Of a stretch of 64,000 nucleotides of DNA, positions 18,432 to 26,677 are shown piece after piece. The notes below the pieces were generated by a model. It was not told the origin of the DNA, ran no database searches, and worked only from the letters and a program-made list of their open reading frames with translations. A program made the translations under genes and the position numbers. Position 1 is the stretch's first letter. Every line of letters begins with the position of its first letter. This DNA comes from Gillisella taibaishanensis (GTDB lineage: Bacteria > Pseudomonadota > Alphaproteobacteria > Rhizobiales > Rhizobiaceae): positions 744,001 to 808,000 of the forward strand of contig NZ_MKIN01000021.1 of assembly GCF_001938985.1 (NCBI RefSeq). Reading direction: 5' to 3'.

Positions 18432-19195
18432 CGCTTCGGCTCCTCGGTCTCACTCGCCTGTGGCCGTGCCGTTTGAAGCCCACCCATCACCTGCAGCGTC
18501 GGCGTGATCTCCATGTGTCCGATATTCACCGCCACTGGCGCTGCAATGGCAAAGGCGATCGCTTCGGCGATGTCAGCGGCTTGCGGCAGTTCGAAACCAT
18601 CGATGAACCGCTCGCGAACGCTGCTATCGTTGCCGTGGACGTGATTGAAGATTTCGGTTGCAACACGACCGGGGCAAATCTCCGTCACGCGGACACGCTT
18701 GCCGAAGGCATCCAGCCGCAACTGATTGGAAAGCATAGCCACGCCGGCCTTGACTGCATGATAGGTGGAGTTGCCGCCGAAATTGTAATTTCCGGCAATC
18801 GAGGAGATGTTGATGACGTGGCCGCGATCGCGCGCCACCATGCCAGGCACGATCAGACGGCAAATGTGCAGAACGGCGCGCAAATTGACATCGACAAGCA
18901 GATCGATGTCCTCTTCGTCTGCATCCAGAAACTTCTTTGGCCGATCGACACCCGCATTGTTGACGAGGATGTCGAATGGGATCGTGGACGCGAGTTGGGC
19001 AAGCGCCGCACGATCCGTAACGTCGATGACGTGCGCGATGCATTTGGTACGTTCAGCAAGAGCCTTAAGAGCGTCACCGCTACGGGCGATGGCGTGCACT
19101 TCGATATTCTCGCGACGGAAGCGCTCGACGATGGCAGCACCGATGCCGGAGGATGCACCCGTAACCAATGCTGTCTTGTAATCGGAGAATGGCAT
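18428..19195 (-). CDS. Short-chain dehydrogenase/reductase (SDR), YdfG-like
   Basis: 255 residues. TGASSGIG (12-19) binds the dinucleotide, NNAG (79-82) follows, and the catalytic Ser132-Tyr145-Lys149 set is in SSIAG and TYHAVK. The Arg37-type residue after strand 2 (AIARSG) and absence of an acidic residue there favour NADP. It resembles YdfG and 3-hydroxy acid dehydrogenases that oxidise L-serine, 3-hydroxypropionate or 3-hydroxyisobutyrate. It is the promoter-proximal gene of the six-gene operon; AAGGGGAC precedes its ATG. Operon content suggests oxidation of an imported hydroxy acid followed by RraA-type cleavage. Confidence 0.87.
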   Translation of the reverse strand: MPFSDYKTALVTGASSGIGAAIVERFRRENIEVHAIARSGDALKALAERTKCIAHVIDVTDRAALAQLASTIPFDILVNNAGVDRPKKFLDADEEDIDLLVDVNLRAVLHICRLIVPGMVARDRGHVINISSIAGNYNFGGNSTYHAVKAGVAMLSNQLRLDAFGKRVRVTEICPGRVATEIFNHVHGNDSSVRERFIDGFELPQAADIAEAIAFAIAAPVAVNIGHMEITPTLQVMGGLQTARPQASETEEPKR

Positions 19196-19245
19196 TGACG
19201 TCCCCTTTTTGTTGCCGCAGACATTAGCGGCGCTTTAAATTCTTG

Positions 19246-19314
19246 CCTAAGACCGATTATCTCTGGAGTGATAAGTAACTTGTATGGAGCCCCTGCTCTC
19301 CTAAGAGTAATCGG
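19246..19314. promoter_or_regulatory. Repeat cluster in the SDR / LysR divergent promoter
   Basis: Three arrangements are visible between the two start codons. TTATC and GATAA face each other across eight bases (19257-19274). CCGATTA (19253-19259) is inverted as TAATCGG (19308-19314). CCTAAGA occurs twice in direct order (19246-19252 and 19300-19306). Such dyads 50-55 bases apart suit recruitment and activation sites for the LysR tetramer at 19387. Confidence 0.45.
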
Positions 19315-19386
19315 CGGACCTGTGTTTGCAAAAGGCACCTGCATCTGTAACCATGCATCTACTCTCAACAGAAGCATGCGATCCAA

Positions 19387-20292
19387 ATGGACATCAGGCG
19401 CCTCAAATCATTCATCGTGATCGTCGACAGTGGGAGCATCACCCGCGCGGCTGATCTTCTGCACATCGCGCAGCCGGCGCTTAGTCAGCAATTGGCCGCG
19501 CTGGAAGAACACTTCGGTCAAAAGCTTTTGATACGCAGCCAGCAGGGTGTTAGCATGACTGATGCGGGCCATGCGGTTTATCGCCATTCCCAGATCATCC
19601 TTCGCCAAATGGAACAGGCGCAGGCAGATGCCTCCGCAGCAGGTAATTCGTTGGCAGGGCGTGTTTCCGTCGGGCTCGTACCCTTCAGCAGCGCCGCGAC
19701 ACTTTCCGTCGAACTGCTGGCAGAGACACGTCGGCGCCATCCCGGCATTCTGCTGCATCTGACCGAGAGCGTTGGTCAAACCTATAGTCAGATGATCATG
19801 AACGGTCGGCTGGAGATGGCGCTCATCCACGGGACTGGGCCGATCAAAGGCGTGCGGTTCGATCCGATCCTGAGAGAGGACTTCTATCTTGTCGCGCATC
19901 GCGACTTTGGAATCGAGGATGATGACAAACCCGTCCCATTAGCGGCGCTGGACAGCATGCCTTTGTTGTTGCCGCCGGCTTACAATTTCGTTCGTCGCGC
20001 TGTGGACACGGCTTTCACCCGTACCCGCAACAATATGAAAGTGGTCGCGGAGGTGGAAATCGTACGAACTTTGGCCCGTGCGGTTGCCGCAGGCCTTGGT
20101 GCTACGATCATGCCGAAGGCCATTGCCGACCGTATTGCGACAGAAACCGGCGAACCTCTGATCTGCCGGATCATCTCCCCGCGGATCGAGGAGACGCTGT
20201 CTTTATGTGTCTCCGATCAGAACCCTCTGTCGGAGCCGGCGCTAGCGGTGAGGGACATTCTTGTGGAGCTGACCGAAAGGCTCAAAATTTAG
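19387..20292 (+). CDS. LysR-family regulator (CbbR/NAC-like)
   Basis: 301 residues. The HTH is TRAADLLHIAQPALSQQLAALEEHFG, followed by a binding domain starting GRVSVGLVPFSSAATLSVELL. The long wing and the QMEQAQADASAAG linker helix are normal for the Nac/Cbl-like branch. It is divergent from the SDR/ABC/RraA operon and probably activates it. The TAG stop lies inside the stop region of the convergent aminotransferase (four-base overlap), which leaves no space for a terminator. Confidence 0.88.
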   Translation: MDIRRLKSFIVIVDSGSITRAADLLHIAQPALSQQLAALEEHFGQKLLIRSQQGVSMTDAGHAVYRHSQIILRQMEQAQADASAAGNSLAGRVSVGLVPFSSAATLSVELLAETRRRHPGILLHLTESVGQTYSQMIMNGRLEMALIHGTGPIKGVRFDPILREDFYLVAHRDFGIEDDDKPVPLAALDSMPLLLPPAYNFVRRAVDTAFTRTRNNMKVVAEVEIVRTLARAVAAGLGATIMPKAIADRIATETGEPLICRIISPRIEETLSLCVSDQNPLSEPALAVRDILVELTERLKI

Positions 20293-21500
20293 CGCATGTC
20301 CCTGCAGAACTGGGCAATGCGGGCGCATCCTTCTTCCAGGTTTTCCATGCTGGTTGCATAGGAAATTCGGAAGTACGGGCTCATGCCATAGGCGGTACCC
20401 TGCACGGTTGCGACATGGTGCTCATCGACGAGCGCCATGACGAAATCCACATCGGTTGCAATCTTGCGCCCGCCCCTGCTGGTCTTTCCGATCAGGCCCG
20501 ACATGTTGGGATATACGTAAAAGGCACCTTCCGGCTTGTGGCAGCGTAGGCCTTCGACCTGTGACAGCTTGTCGATGACAAAATCGCGACGCTCGCGGTA
20601 GATCGCTGCCCGCTCCCTCAGCAAGTCTTGCGGGCCATCCAGCGCGGCGATAGCGGCTGCTTGCGTCAATGTGGAGATACCCCCGCCATTTTGGCCGTTG
20701 ACATTGCTGATAGCCGCCATCAGTTCCTTGGAGCCACTGGCACAGAAGCCAAGCCGCCAGCCTGTCATCGCATAAGCCTTGGAAACACCATTCATCGTCA
20801 GCACGCGGTCATGAAGACGAGGCTCGACCTCGGCAATCGTGCAGAATTCGAAATCGTCGTAAACCAGATGCTCGTAGATATCATCGGTCAAGATGAACAC
20901 ATCCGGATGGCGCAGCATGACTTCGGCAATCGCAGCCATTTCGGCTCGCGAGCATGCCGCACCTGTTGGATTGTTGGGGAAGTTCAGAAACAACCACTTG
21001 GTTCGCGGTGTCAGCGCGGCTTCCAAGTCTTGCGGACGTAGCTTGAAGCCCGCCTGCTCAAAACAGGGAACTGCCACCGGAACCCCGCCGGCAAATTTGA
21101 CGATATCTGCATAGCTTACCCAGGAAGGTGTGGGTATCACGACCTCATCGCCGGGATTGCAGGTCGCAAGCATCGCATTGAAGATGACCTGCTTTCCGCC
21201 ACCCGACACGACAATCTGGTTGGGATCGTAATCGAGGTTATTGTCGCGCTTGAACTTCCTGCTGATCGCGGCCTTGAGAGCTGCAGTGCCATCCATGGGC
21301 GGATATTTGGTTTCGCCCTTCAGGGCGGCAGAATAGGCAGCTTCGATGGCATTGGCTGGCGTCGGAAAGTCGGGCTCGCCTGAGGAGAGGCTGACGACTT
21401 TGATACCGTTGGCTGCCAGCTCCCGGGCGCGCTGGGTCATGGCTGCGGAGGCGGAAATGGAGACATTCTTCAGGCGTTCGGCGGCGACGGACATCAGCAT
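20289..21500 (-). CDS. Class I/II aminotransferase, aspartate aminotransferase-like
   Basis: 403 residues of PLP fold type I. NFPNNPTG (173-180) and LTDDIYEHLVY are the substrate and cofactor-pocket segments, GVSKAYAMTGWRLG carries the Schiff-base Lys241, and PYFRISYATS near the C-terminus has the alpha-carboxylate Arg. It belongs to the AspC/Ib-gamma (broad amino-acid) group. It is the last gene of the operon with the PxpABC and biotin carboxylase genes, so it may convert the amino-acid product, such as glutamate from 5-oxoproline, to a keto acid. That role is inference. Confidence 0.87.
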   Translation of the reverse strand: MLMSVAAERLKNVSISASAAMTQRARELAANGIKVVSLSSGEPDFPTPANAIEAAYSAALKGETKYPPMDGTAALKAAISRKFKRDNNLDYDPNQIVVSGGGKQVIFNAMLATCNPGDEVVIPTPSWVSYADIVKFAGGVPVAVPCFEQAGFKLRPQDLEAALTPRTKWLFLNFPNNPTGAACSRAEMAAIAEVMLRHPDVFILTDDIYEHLVYDDFEFCTIAEVEPRLHDRVLTMNGVSKAYAMTGWRLGFCASGSKELMAAISNVNGQNGGGISTLTQAAAIAALDGPQDLLRERAAIYRERRDFVIDKLSQVEGLRCHKPEGAFYVYPNMSGLIGKTSRGGRKIATDVDFVMALVDEHHVATVQGTAYGMSPYFRISYATSMENLEEGCARIAQFCRDMR

Positions 21501-21554
21501 GGTCTTTCGATGACAGATTGAAATTGGGGACCGCCCGGAAGGCGATCAAGCATA

Positions 21555-22322
21555 TTAGCTGGCGAGTTCCGCCGCAGGCACAAGACGAGCGCCGGCGGCT
21601 TCGATTTCGCTGCGCACGATGCGCGCGAGTTCAAGTGAACCCGGTGTATCGCTGTGAACGAGAATGGAACGCGCGCGCATTGGGATAATAGATCCATCGA
21701 TCGCTTCAAGGACACCGTCGATCAGGAAGCGACGCACGCGCGCACGTACCGATGCCTCATCCTTGACGAGCGCACCCGGCAGACCCCTGGCAACGAGCTT
21801 GCCGTGAGCATCGTAGGCGCGGTCTGCCAGAAACAAAGCGAGCACCTTCAACCGGGCGCGCCGAGCCGCCTTTTCGATCTCGCTGCCTGCGGTAACAAAG
21901 ATCGCCAAACCAGGGTCGACCGTGAAAATTGTTTGCATCATGAGGTCCGCCAGCGACGGATCACGCTCGACCATATTCCCCATGGCCGCGTGGAAGCTGA
22001 AATGGCCGACAGTCATACCTTCGCTTCTGGCAATCGCCATCAAGGCACCAAGCTGGTAAAGCATCTGCTGACGCAACTCATCAGGTTGAAACGGCATTTC
22101 GCGACGCCCGAACCCTAGGCGGTCCGGCAAACCCGGATGCGCACCGATACCAACGCCGTTCGCCTTGGCCAACCGTACCATTCGCATCATCGTGTCCGGA
22201 TCGCCGCCATGAAATCCGCAGGCAATATTGGCCGAGGACACGATCTTCATCATCGCCTCATCGTCGCACAGCCGGTACGGTCCAAATCCTTCGCCCATGT
22301 CGGAATTCAGATCAATCTTCAT
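21555..22322 (-). CDS. pxpA: LamB/YcsF family protein, 5-oxoprolinase subunit A
   Basis: 255 residues. DLNSDMGEGFGPYRLCDDEAMM and the following SSANIACGFHGGDPDTM are the family signature, with carboxylate and histidine residues in a TIM-like barrel; GIGAHPGLPDRLGFGRREM and GALVKDEA are further motifs. PxpA with PxpB and PxpC hydrolyses 5-oxo-L-proline at ATP cost in many bacteria. Here it sits 35 bases after pxpC. The usual three-gene set is fused to a biotin carboxylase set in the same transcript. Confidence 0.88.
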   Translation of the reverse strand: MKIDLNSDMGEGFGPYRLCDDEAMMKIVSSANIACGFHGGDPDTMMRMVRLAKANGVGIGAHPGLPDRLGFGRREMPFQPDELRQQMLYQLGALMAIARSEGMTVGHFSFHAAMGNMVERDPSLADLMMQTIFTVDPGLAIFVTAGSEIEKAARRARLKVLALFLADRAYDAHGKLVARGLPGALVKDEASVRARVRRFLIDGVLEAIDGSIIPMRARSILVHSDTPGSLELARIVRSEIEAAGARLVPAAELAS

Positions 22323-22357
22323 CCCACGTCCCTCTCATCGCCAACCATCAGGCCCAC

Positions 22358-23353
22358 TCACGCCATCGCCTTCAGCGCGCGTTTGACCATGGGTATGGTT
22401 TGCCTGACATCTGCCACGTATTGGTCGACGGCTCTTTCGACGTCCCGCGCTTCCGCATAGCTCGATTGTACGAACTGCACACGGCTACCGATGCGAGCCT
22501 GTCCAAGACGCCACAGGTCGCATTCAATCACCCCGGCAATCTTCGGATAACCACCAGCGGTATTCGCGTCGCTCATCTGCACGATTGGTTCGCCACCGGG
22601 CGGGATCTGGATGACTCCCGGCACCACCCCATGAGAGCGCATCTCGACGGTTTGCGTTGGCACGATTGCAGCTCCGGATAGACGAAAGCCGGTGCGATCG
22701 CTACGCGACGAGATACGCCAGATCTGATCCCAGAACGCCTTGCCATTGTCCGCAAACAGGCCGTGCTCTCCCGCCGGCAAAGCACGAATGAGCAAAATCT
22801 CGTCCGAACCGGACGGGAAGACATCACCCAACGCAATCTCTGGCTCGACGATCGCAAGACCGGAGGCAGGGAGCGGGATGAACCCGGGGGTCTCACCCAC
22901 AGCGAGCCGGTCGCCTTTCTCCAGAGGGCGTCCGGCATGTCCACCGAAGTTGCCGCGCAAAGACGTGCTACGCGAGCCCATGACCGCGGGAACATCGACA
23001 CCGCCTGCGACACTGACATAGGCACGCGCGCGTTTGGGAGGATGCATCAACTCGAGCGTCTGGCCCGCTTCGGCGGTATAGGCACACCAGGCAGGCAGTT
23101 CGATGCCGTCGATCACGGGATTGCCATCCGTACCGGTCACGGCAAAGACGGTCGGTTCGGTGAAACGCAGGCGAAATGGAAACGTCTGGATCTCCAGAAC
23201 CGCCGCGCCCTCGTCATTGCCTGCAAGGCTATTGCCGATCCTGACCGCAAGAGGGTCCATCGCGCCGCTGGCGGAGACACCGATATCTCTGTAGCCGGGA
23301 CGACCGAGGTCTTGCACAGTGTTGAAGGGGCCGGATTCGAGGACTTCAATCAT
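22358..23353 (-). CDS. pxpC: Biotin-dependent carboxyltransferase-family protein, 5-oxoprolinase subunit C
   Basis: 331 residues of the AHS2/KipA family. MIEVLESGPFNTVQDLGRPGYRDIGVSASGAMD and later GGVDVPAVMGSRSTSLRGNFGGHAGRPL are the hallmarks, and GVVPGVIQIPPGGEPIVQM is the conserved active-site segment shared with the carboxyltransferase domain of urea carboxylase. Its ATG overlaps pxpB by four bases. With PxpB it forms a cyclophilin-like assembly. The homology to urea carboxylase matters because biotin carboxylase and carrier genes are cotranscribed. Confidence 0.88.
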   Translation of the reverse strand: MIEVLESGPFNTVQDLGRPGYRDIGVSASGAMDPLAVRIGNSLAGNDEGAAVLEIQTFPFRLRFTEPTVFAVTGTDGNPVIDGIELPAWCAYTAEAGQTLELMHPPKRARAYVSVAGGVDVPAVMGSRSTSLRGNFGGHAGRPLEKGDRLAVGETPGFIPLPASGLAIVEPEIALGDVFPSGSDEILLIRALPAGEHGLFADNGKAFWDQIWRISSRSDRTGFRLSGAAIVPTQTVEMRSHGVVPGVIQIPPGGEPIVQMSDANTAGGYPKIAGVIECDLWRLGQARIGSRVQFVQSSYAEARDVERAVDQYVADVRQTIPMVKRALKAMA

Positions 23354-24057
23354 AACTCGACCCTCGCAGGAACGAAGCGAACCGTGTCACCAGGCGCCAT
23401 CATAGCCGGCGTGGGTGAATGTGGGTCGAACATCTGCAAATCGGCAAAGCCAATGGAATTCCAGCCATTGGGTCCGGTCAGCATGGCGACGCCAGTCTGC
23501 ATGCCGCCGATAGTTACGCAGCCCTTTGCCATCTTCAACGAAGGGACGGCCTTTCGTGGCATGTAGATGCGCGGATCAAGTCCGTGGAGATAGCCGAAGC
23601 CAGGGGCACTGCCGAGCGCAAAAACCCTGTAGGTTGCTTCATGATGGATACGGATCACCTCCCTATCAGTAAGCCCCGACAGGTCACACAAGGCTGGCAG
23701 ATCTATCGCGAACTCGCCGCCGTAATGAACTGGTATCTCCACGGTTTTGCCGGCAAGATCGATACTAAGGGCACGATCCCAGGCTTCGGATAACCGATCT
23801 ATGACCAGACCGAGGTCATCTGGCGTCTGCTTGAAGATCGCAAGCAGATTGGTCATTCCAGGAATGATTTCCGCCAAGTCTGTCCAGCTCTTCAACGTCT
23901 GCGAGAGCGCCCAGATGCGACGCTGGGCGGGAAGGTCGAAATCACCGGGCGCCTCGAGGAGGAACGATCGGCTGCCGATCGCAGAAACACGGGGTTGATC
24001 CTTGCCGGCGGGAATGACATTCAATGTCAGAATTTGCGTAGTTGCCGTAGCTATCAT
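23350..24057 (-). CDS. pxpB: Allophanate hydrolase subunit 1 family, 5-oxoprolinase subunit B
   Basis: 235 residues of the AHS1/KipI family. Key stretches are PVHYGGEFAIDLPALCDLSGL, GFGYLHGLDPRIYMPRKAVP and TGVAMLTGPNGWNSIG, all typical (GxPGFxYLxGLD, PRLxxP, GPGGWxIIG). It partners PxpC. Its start overlaps the preceding BCCP-like stop by four bases, so all genes from accB to pxpC are in one coupled chain. Confidence 0.88.
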   Translation of the reverse strand: MIATATTQILTLNVIPAGKDQPRVSAIGSRSFLLEAPGDFDLPAQRRIWALSQTLKSWTDLAEIIPGMTNLLAIFKQTPDDLGLVIDRLSEAWDRALSIDLAGKTVEIPVHYGGEFAIDLPALCDLSGLTDREVIRIHHEATYRVFALGSAPGFGYLHGLDPRIYMPRKAVPSLKMAKGCVTIGGMQTGVAMLTGPNGWNSIGFADLQMFDPHSPTPAMMAPGDTVRFVPARVEL

Positions 24058-24452
24058 AATTGAGGCTCAATCTCGAACAGAGCATCGCCGAAGCCAACGA
24101 GGGCTCCAGGCTCGACCGACCGTCTGGTTAAGAGGCCTGGACGACCAGCGATCAGAGGAACCAGAACCGGACCAATCCGAAGGAAGCCCAACATTTCGTT
24201 CTTAGCGACGGCATGCGGGATGTCTGTGATTATGCCGCTCTTGAGACAGAAGATACCTGCCATCGGAGCCCTAACGACGAGAGCCTTGGATGGCGGCTTG
24301 TCGACCTGCGGAGGGGCACGGCGACCAGACGAAACGGTGATGTGCAGCTGTCCGGAGGCACTCGAGATTTCCAGTCCATCTACGCCGGCTGCCGTCAGCG
24401 CGTCGGTCAGAAAAGTAATCTTTTCCAGATCGGCGAAGTCGATCGCGCTCAT
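24054..24452 (-). CDS. BCCP-like protein lacking the biotin lysine
   Basis: 132 residues from the ATG at 24452, which makes a four-base ATGA overlap with the accC stop. Residues 1-45 resemble the AccB amino-terminus and 56-130 the biotinyl/lipoyl beta-barrel (VVRAPMAGIFCL, then GALVGFGDALFEIEP). In true BCCPs the hairpin turn is E-A-M-K-M; here it reads LRIGPVLVPL, with Pro96 aligned to the biotin-bearing lysine, and no other lysine is nearby. It therefore cannot be biotinylated in the standard way. It may be a structural partner or adaptor of the neighbouring carboxylase. A second, apparently functional BCCP is encoded at 25828. Confidence 0.75.
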   Translation of the reverse strand: MSAIDFADLEKITFLTDALTAAGVDGLEISSASGQLHITVSSGRRAPPQVDKPPSKALVVRAPMAGIFCLKSGIITDIPHAVAKNEMLGFLRIGPVLVPLIAGRPGLLTRRSVEPGALVGFGDALFEIEPQL

Positions 24453-25831
24453 CGCGGAGCCCTTTGTTTCAGCCATTGCTCCAGATAGTGAATGTCGACC
24501 TCGCCTTTGGCGAAGTCAGCATCCTCGAAAAATGCACGCAGGAAGGGAATGTTTGTGGAGATCCCATCCACGCGCGTGGTAGCAAGCGCCTGGCGCATCT
24601 TCTCCAGCGCCTCATTCCGCGTCGGTGCGTGAACGATCACCTTGGCAATCAGCGAGTCATAGTAGGGAGAGACCTTATACCCTGCATGGATATGGGTATC
24701 GACACGGATGCCCTCCCCTTCTGGCAATTCGAGCGCAGTGATGAGGCCAGCGGACGACATGAAGCTCTCGGGATCCTCGGCGTTGATGCGGCACTCGAAG
24801 GAATGGCCCTCGCATGTCACTTGTCGTTGCATCATCGCCAACGGAGCGCCTAGCGCCACTCTGATCTGTTCCTTGACTATATCGATCCCGGCCGTGAGTT
24901 CGGTGACCGGATGCTCGACTTGGAGCCGCGTATTCATCTCGATGAAGTAGAAGGCATTGTCCTCATACAGGAACTCAAAGGTTCCCACGCCGCGATATCC
25001 GATCTGGCGGCAGGCTTGGACACAGGCTTCACCGATTGGCCCGATGACCTCAGGAGCAATTCCTGGTGCAGGCGCTTCCTCGACAACCTTCTGGTGACGT
25101 CGCTGAATTGAGCAATCGCGATGCCCGAGCCAAACTGCGTTGCCATGGCAATCGCAGAGAACCTGGATTTCGACATGACGGGGATGCTGGAGGAACTTTT
25201 CCATGTAGAGCGCCGGCGTCCCGAAAGCCTGGCGCGCCTCTTCACGCGTCAGCGCCAGGGCATCGTGCAGCCGGGCCGGTTCATCTACCACGCGCATGCC
25301 GCGCCCGCCGCCGCCGCCGGTCGCCTTGATAATGACAGGGTAACCTATATCGAGTGCGATCTCCTCAACGCGCTTTGGGTCATCTGGCAACGCCGTATCC
25401 GGGCCGGGAACACAAGGAACGCCGGCGGCGATCATTGCCCGCTTCGCCGCGATCTTGTCACCCATCGTGGCGATCGCGTCGGCGGTCGGCCCAATGAAAG
25501 TCAGTCCTGCACTCTCGACGGCCTCGGCGAACAAAGCATTTTCGGAGAGGAACCCATAGCCAGGATGAATCGCCGTTGCGCCGGTAAGCCTGGCTGCAAG
25601 AAGAATGGCGTCTTTGTTTAAGTAGCTTTTTGCCGGGCTGGATGGCCCGATGCAGAGAAACACCTCTGCAGTTTTACCATAGGAAGCGTCACGATCGGCC
25701 TCGGAACACACCACCACCGTTTTGAGCCCGAGATCGCGGCAGGCGCGCTGGATTCGCGTCGCGATTTCACCGCGGTTTGCGATCATAACGGTGTCGAAAA
25801 GCGGCTTCTTCTCGGGAGTTAACGACATCAA
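24449..25831 (-). CDS. accC: Biotin carboxylase (AccC-type)
   Basis: 460 residues, ATP-grasp enzyme that carboxylates biotin on a carrier using ATP and bicarbonate. IANRGEIATRIQRACRDLG starts the BC amino-terminal domain, IKATGGGGGRGMRVV is the Gly-rich ATP loop, HRDCSIQRRHQKVVEEAP is the central motif, and EMNTRLQVEHPVTE holds the Mg/bicarbonate residues. It is probably a paralogue dedicated to this operon and not the fatty-acid AccC, since it lies with pxpBCA. It overlaps both neighbours by four bases. Confidence 0.92.
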   Translation of the reverse strand: MMSLTPEKKPLFDTVMIANRGEIATRIQRACRDLGLKTVVVCSEADRDASYGKTAEVFLCIGPSSPAKSYLNKDAILLAARLTGATAIHPGYGFLSENALFAEAVESAGLTFIGPTADAIATMGDKIAAKRAMIAAGVPCVPGPDTALPDDPKRVEEIALDIGYPVIIKATGGGGGRGMRVVDEPARLHDALALTREEARQAFGTPALYMEKFLQHPRHVEIQVLCDCHGNAVWLGHRDCSIQRRHQKVVEEAPAPGIAPEVIGPIGEACVQACRQIGYRGVGTFEFLYEDNAFYFIEMNTRLQVEHPVTELTAGIDIVKEQIRVALGAPLAMMQRQVTCEGHSFECRINAEDPESFMSSAGLITALELPEGEGIRVDTHIHAGYKVSPYYDSLIAKVIVHAPTRNEALEKMRQALATTRVDGISTNIPFLRAFFEDADFAKGEVDIHYLEQWLKQRAPR

Positions 25832-26256
25832 GCTATCTCCGCGAGCACATTGCCCGGCTCAACTTCACCGCCATCAATGTCGGTAAGGTGCACAATGCGC
25901 CCAGAGCGTGGAGATGAAATAGCGTTGAATACCTTCATCGCTTCGATGACAAAGAGCGTCTGCCCTTCCTCAACCGAAGCACCGAGCGTGACGAATGGCG
26001 GGGCATCCGGCGCTGGGGCTCGGTGAAGCACGCCGAAGATTGGTGCTTTGACAGGGATGGCAGCAGTTTGGGATTCGGTGGCTAAATTCTCGGATATTGC
26101 CAAGCCGGTATTTTGAAGGTCAGAAGGTGCCAGAACCGGGTCGCACTTCTGATCGCGAAAAATCCGAACTGTCACATCCTGCTCGGTAACCACCAGCCGC
26201 ACTACGTTCGATCGCCCGACAAAATCTATAAGTGTTTTGATTTTCGATAGATCCAT
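25828..26256 (-). CDS. accB: Biotin carboxyl carrier protein (AccB-type)
   Basis: 142 residues. The amino-terminus MDLSKIKTLIDFVGRSNVVRLVV resembles AccB oligomerisation helices, a Pro/Ala-rich linker follows, and the biotinyl domain has FVIEAMKVFNAISSPRSGRI with Lys108 as the biotin site. The E-A-M-K-V motif is intact, so this is the working carrier in the operon. It is the first gene of the seven-gene unit accB-accC-(BCCP-like)-pxpB-pxpC-pxpA-aminotransferase. Confidence 0.9.
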   Translation of the reverse strand: MDLSKIKTLIDFVGRSNVVRLVVTEQDVTVRIFRDQKCDPVLAPSDLQNTGLAISENLATESQTAAIPVKAPIFGVLHRAPAPDAPPFVTLGASVEEGQTLFVIEAMKVFNAISSPRSGRIVHLTDIDGGEVEPGNVLAEIA

Positions 26257-26677
26257 GACGCGCCTGAAATCAGAATGACGGCTCCGCCCCCAAACGATTG
26301 GGGTGGGACCAATTTAAGGTCATTCGTAACATGAGCGGTTCATTGATGGGGTCAGACGAAGTTTGAATGGAATGACATCAACGGTGTTGGCGCTGCAGTC
26401 AAATTGCTCCACCTTGGCAGTCGGGCGCTGAAAAACGTAGCGATCTGCGGCGCAGGTTGAACTTCAAATTTGGCCCGCGTTTCAGAGCATGACCTTAAAA
26501 TTTCTCATCTATCTGAAGCTATGGCTGGAGCGTGCTAGATCAGGCTTAGTTGCCACCTTCGCCCAGGGATGCCTTAAAAAGACCGGGCAGCCGTCATTGC
26601 GATCAGGTTGCTCTGAGTAAAAGGATAGACAGAAGGGGAGACACTAAAAATATTTCCCGCGAGACCTCGGTGGCAGA
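26257..26677. promoter_or_regulatory. Promoter region of the accB operon
   Basis: 421 bases without a protein gene, between the class V aminotransferase stop and the accB start. CCCCAA-ACGA-TTGGGG (26288-26303) makes a 6-bp hairpin just upstream of accB and could be an operator or a translation-blocking structure. The part 26480-26640 is AT-richer (CTTAAAATTTCTC) and likely carries the promoter. No known riboswitch was recognised. Confidence 0.4.
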
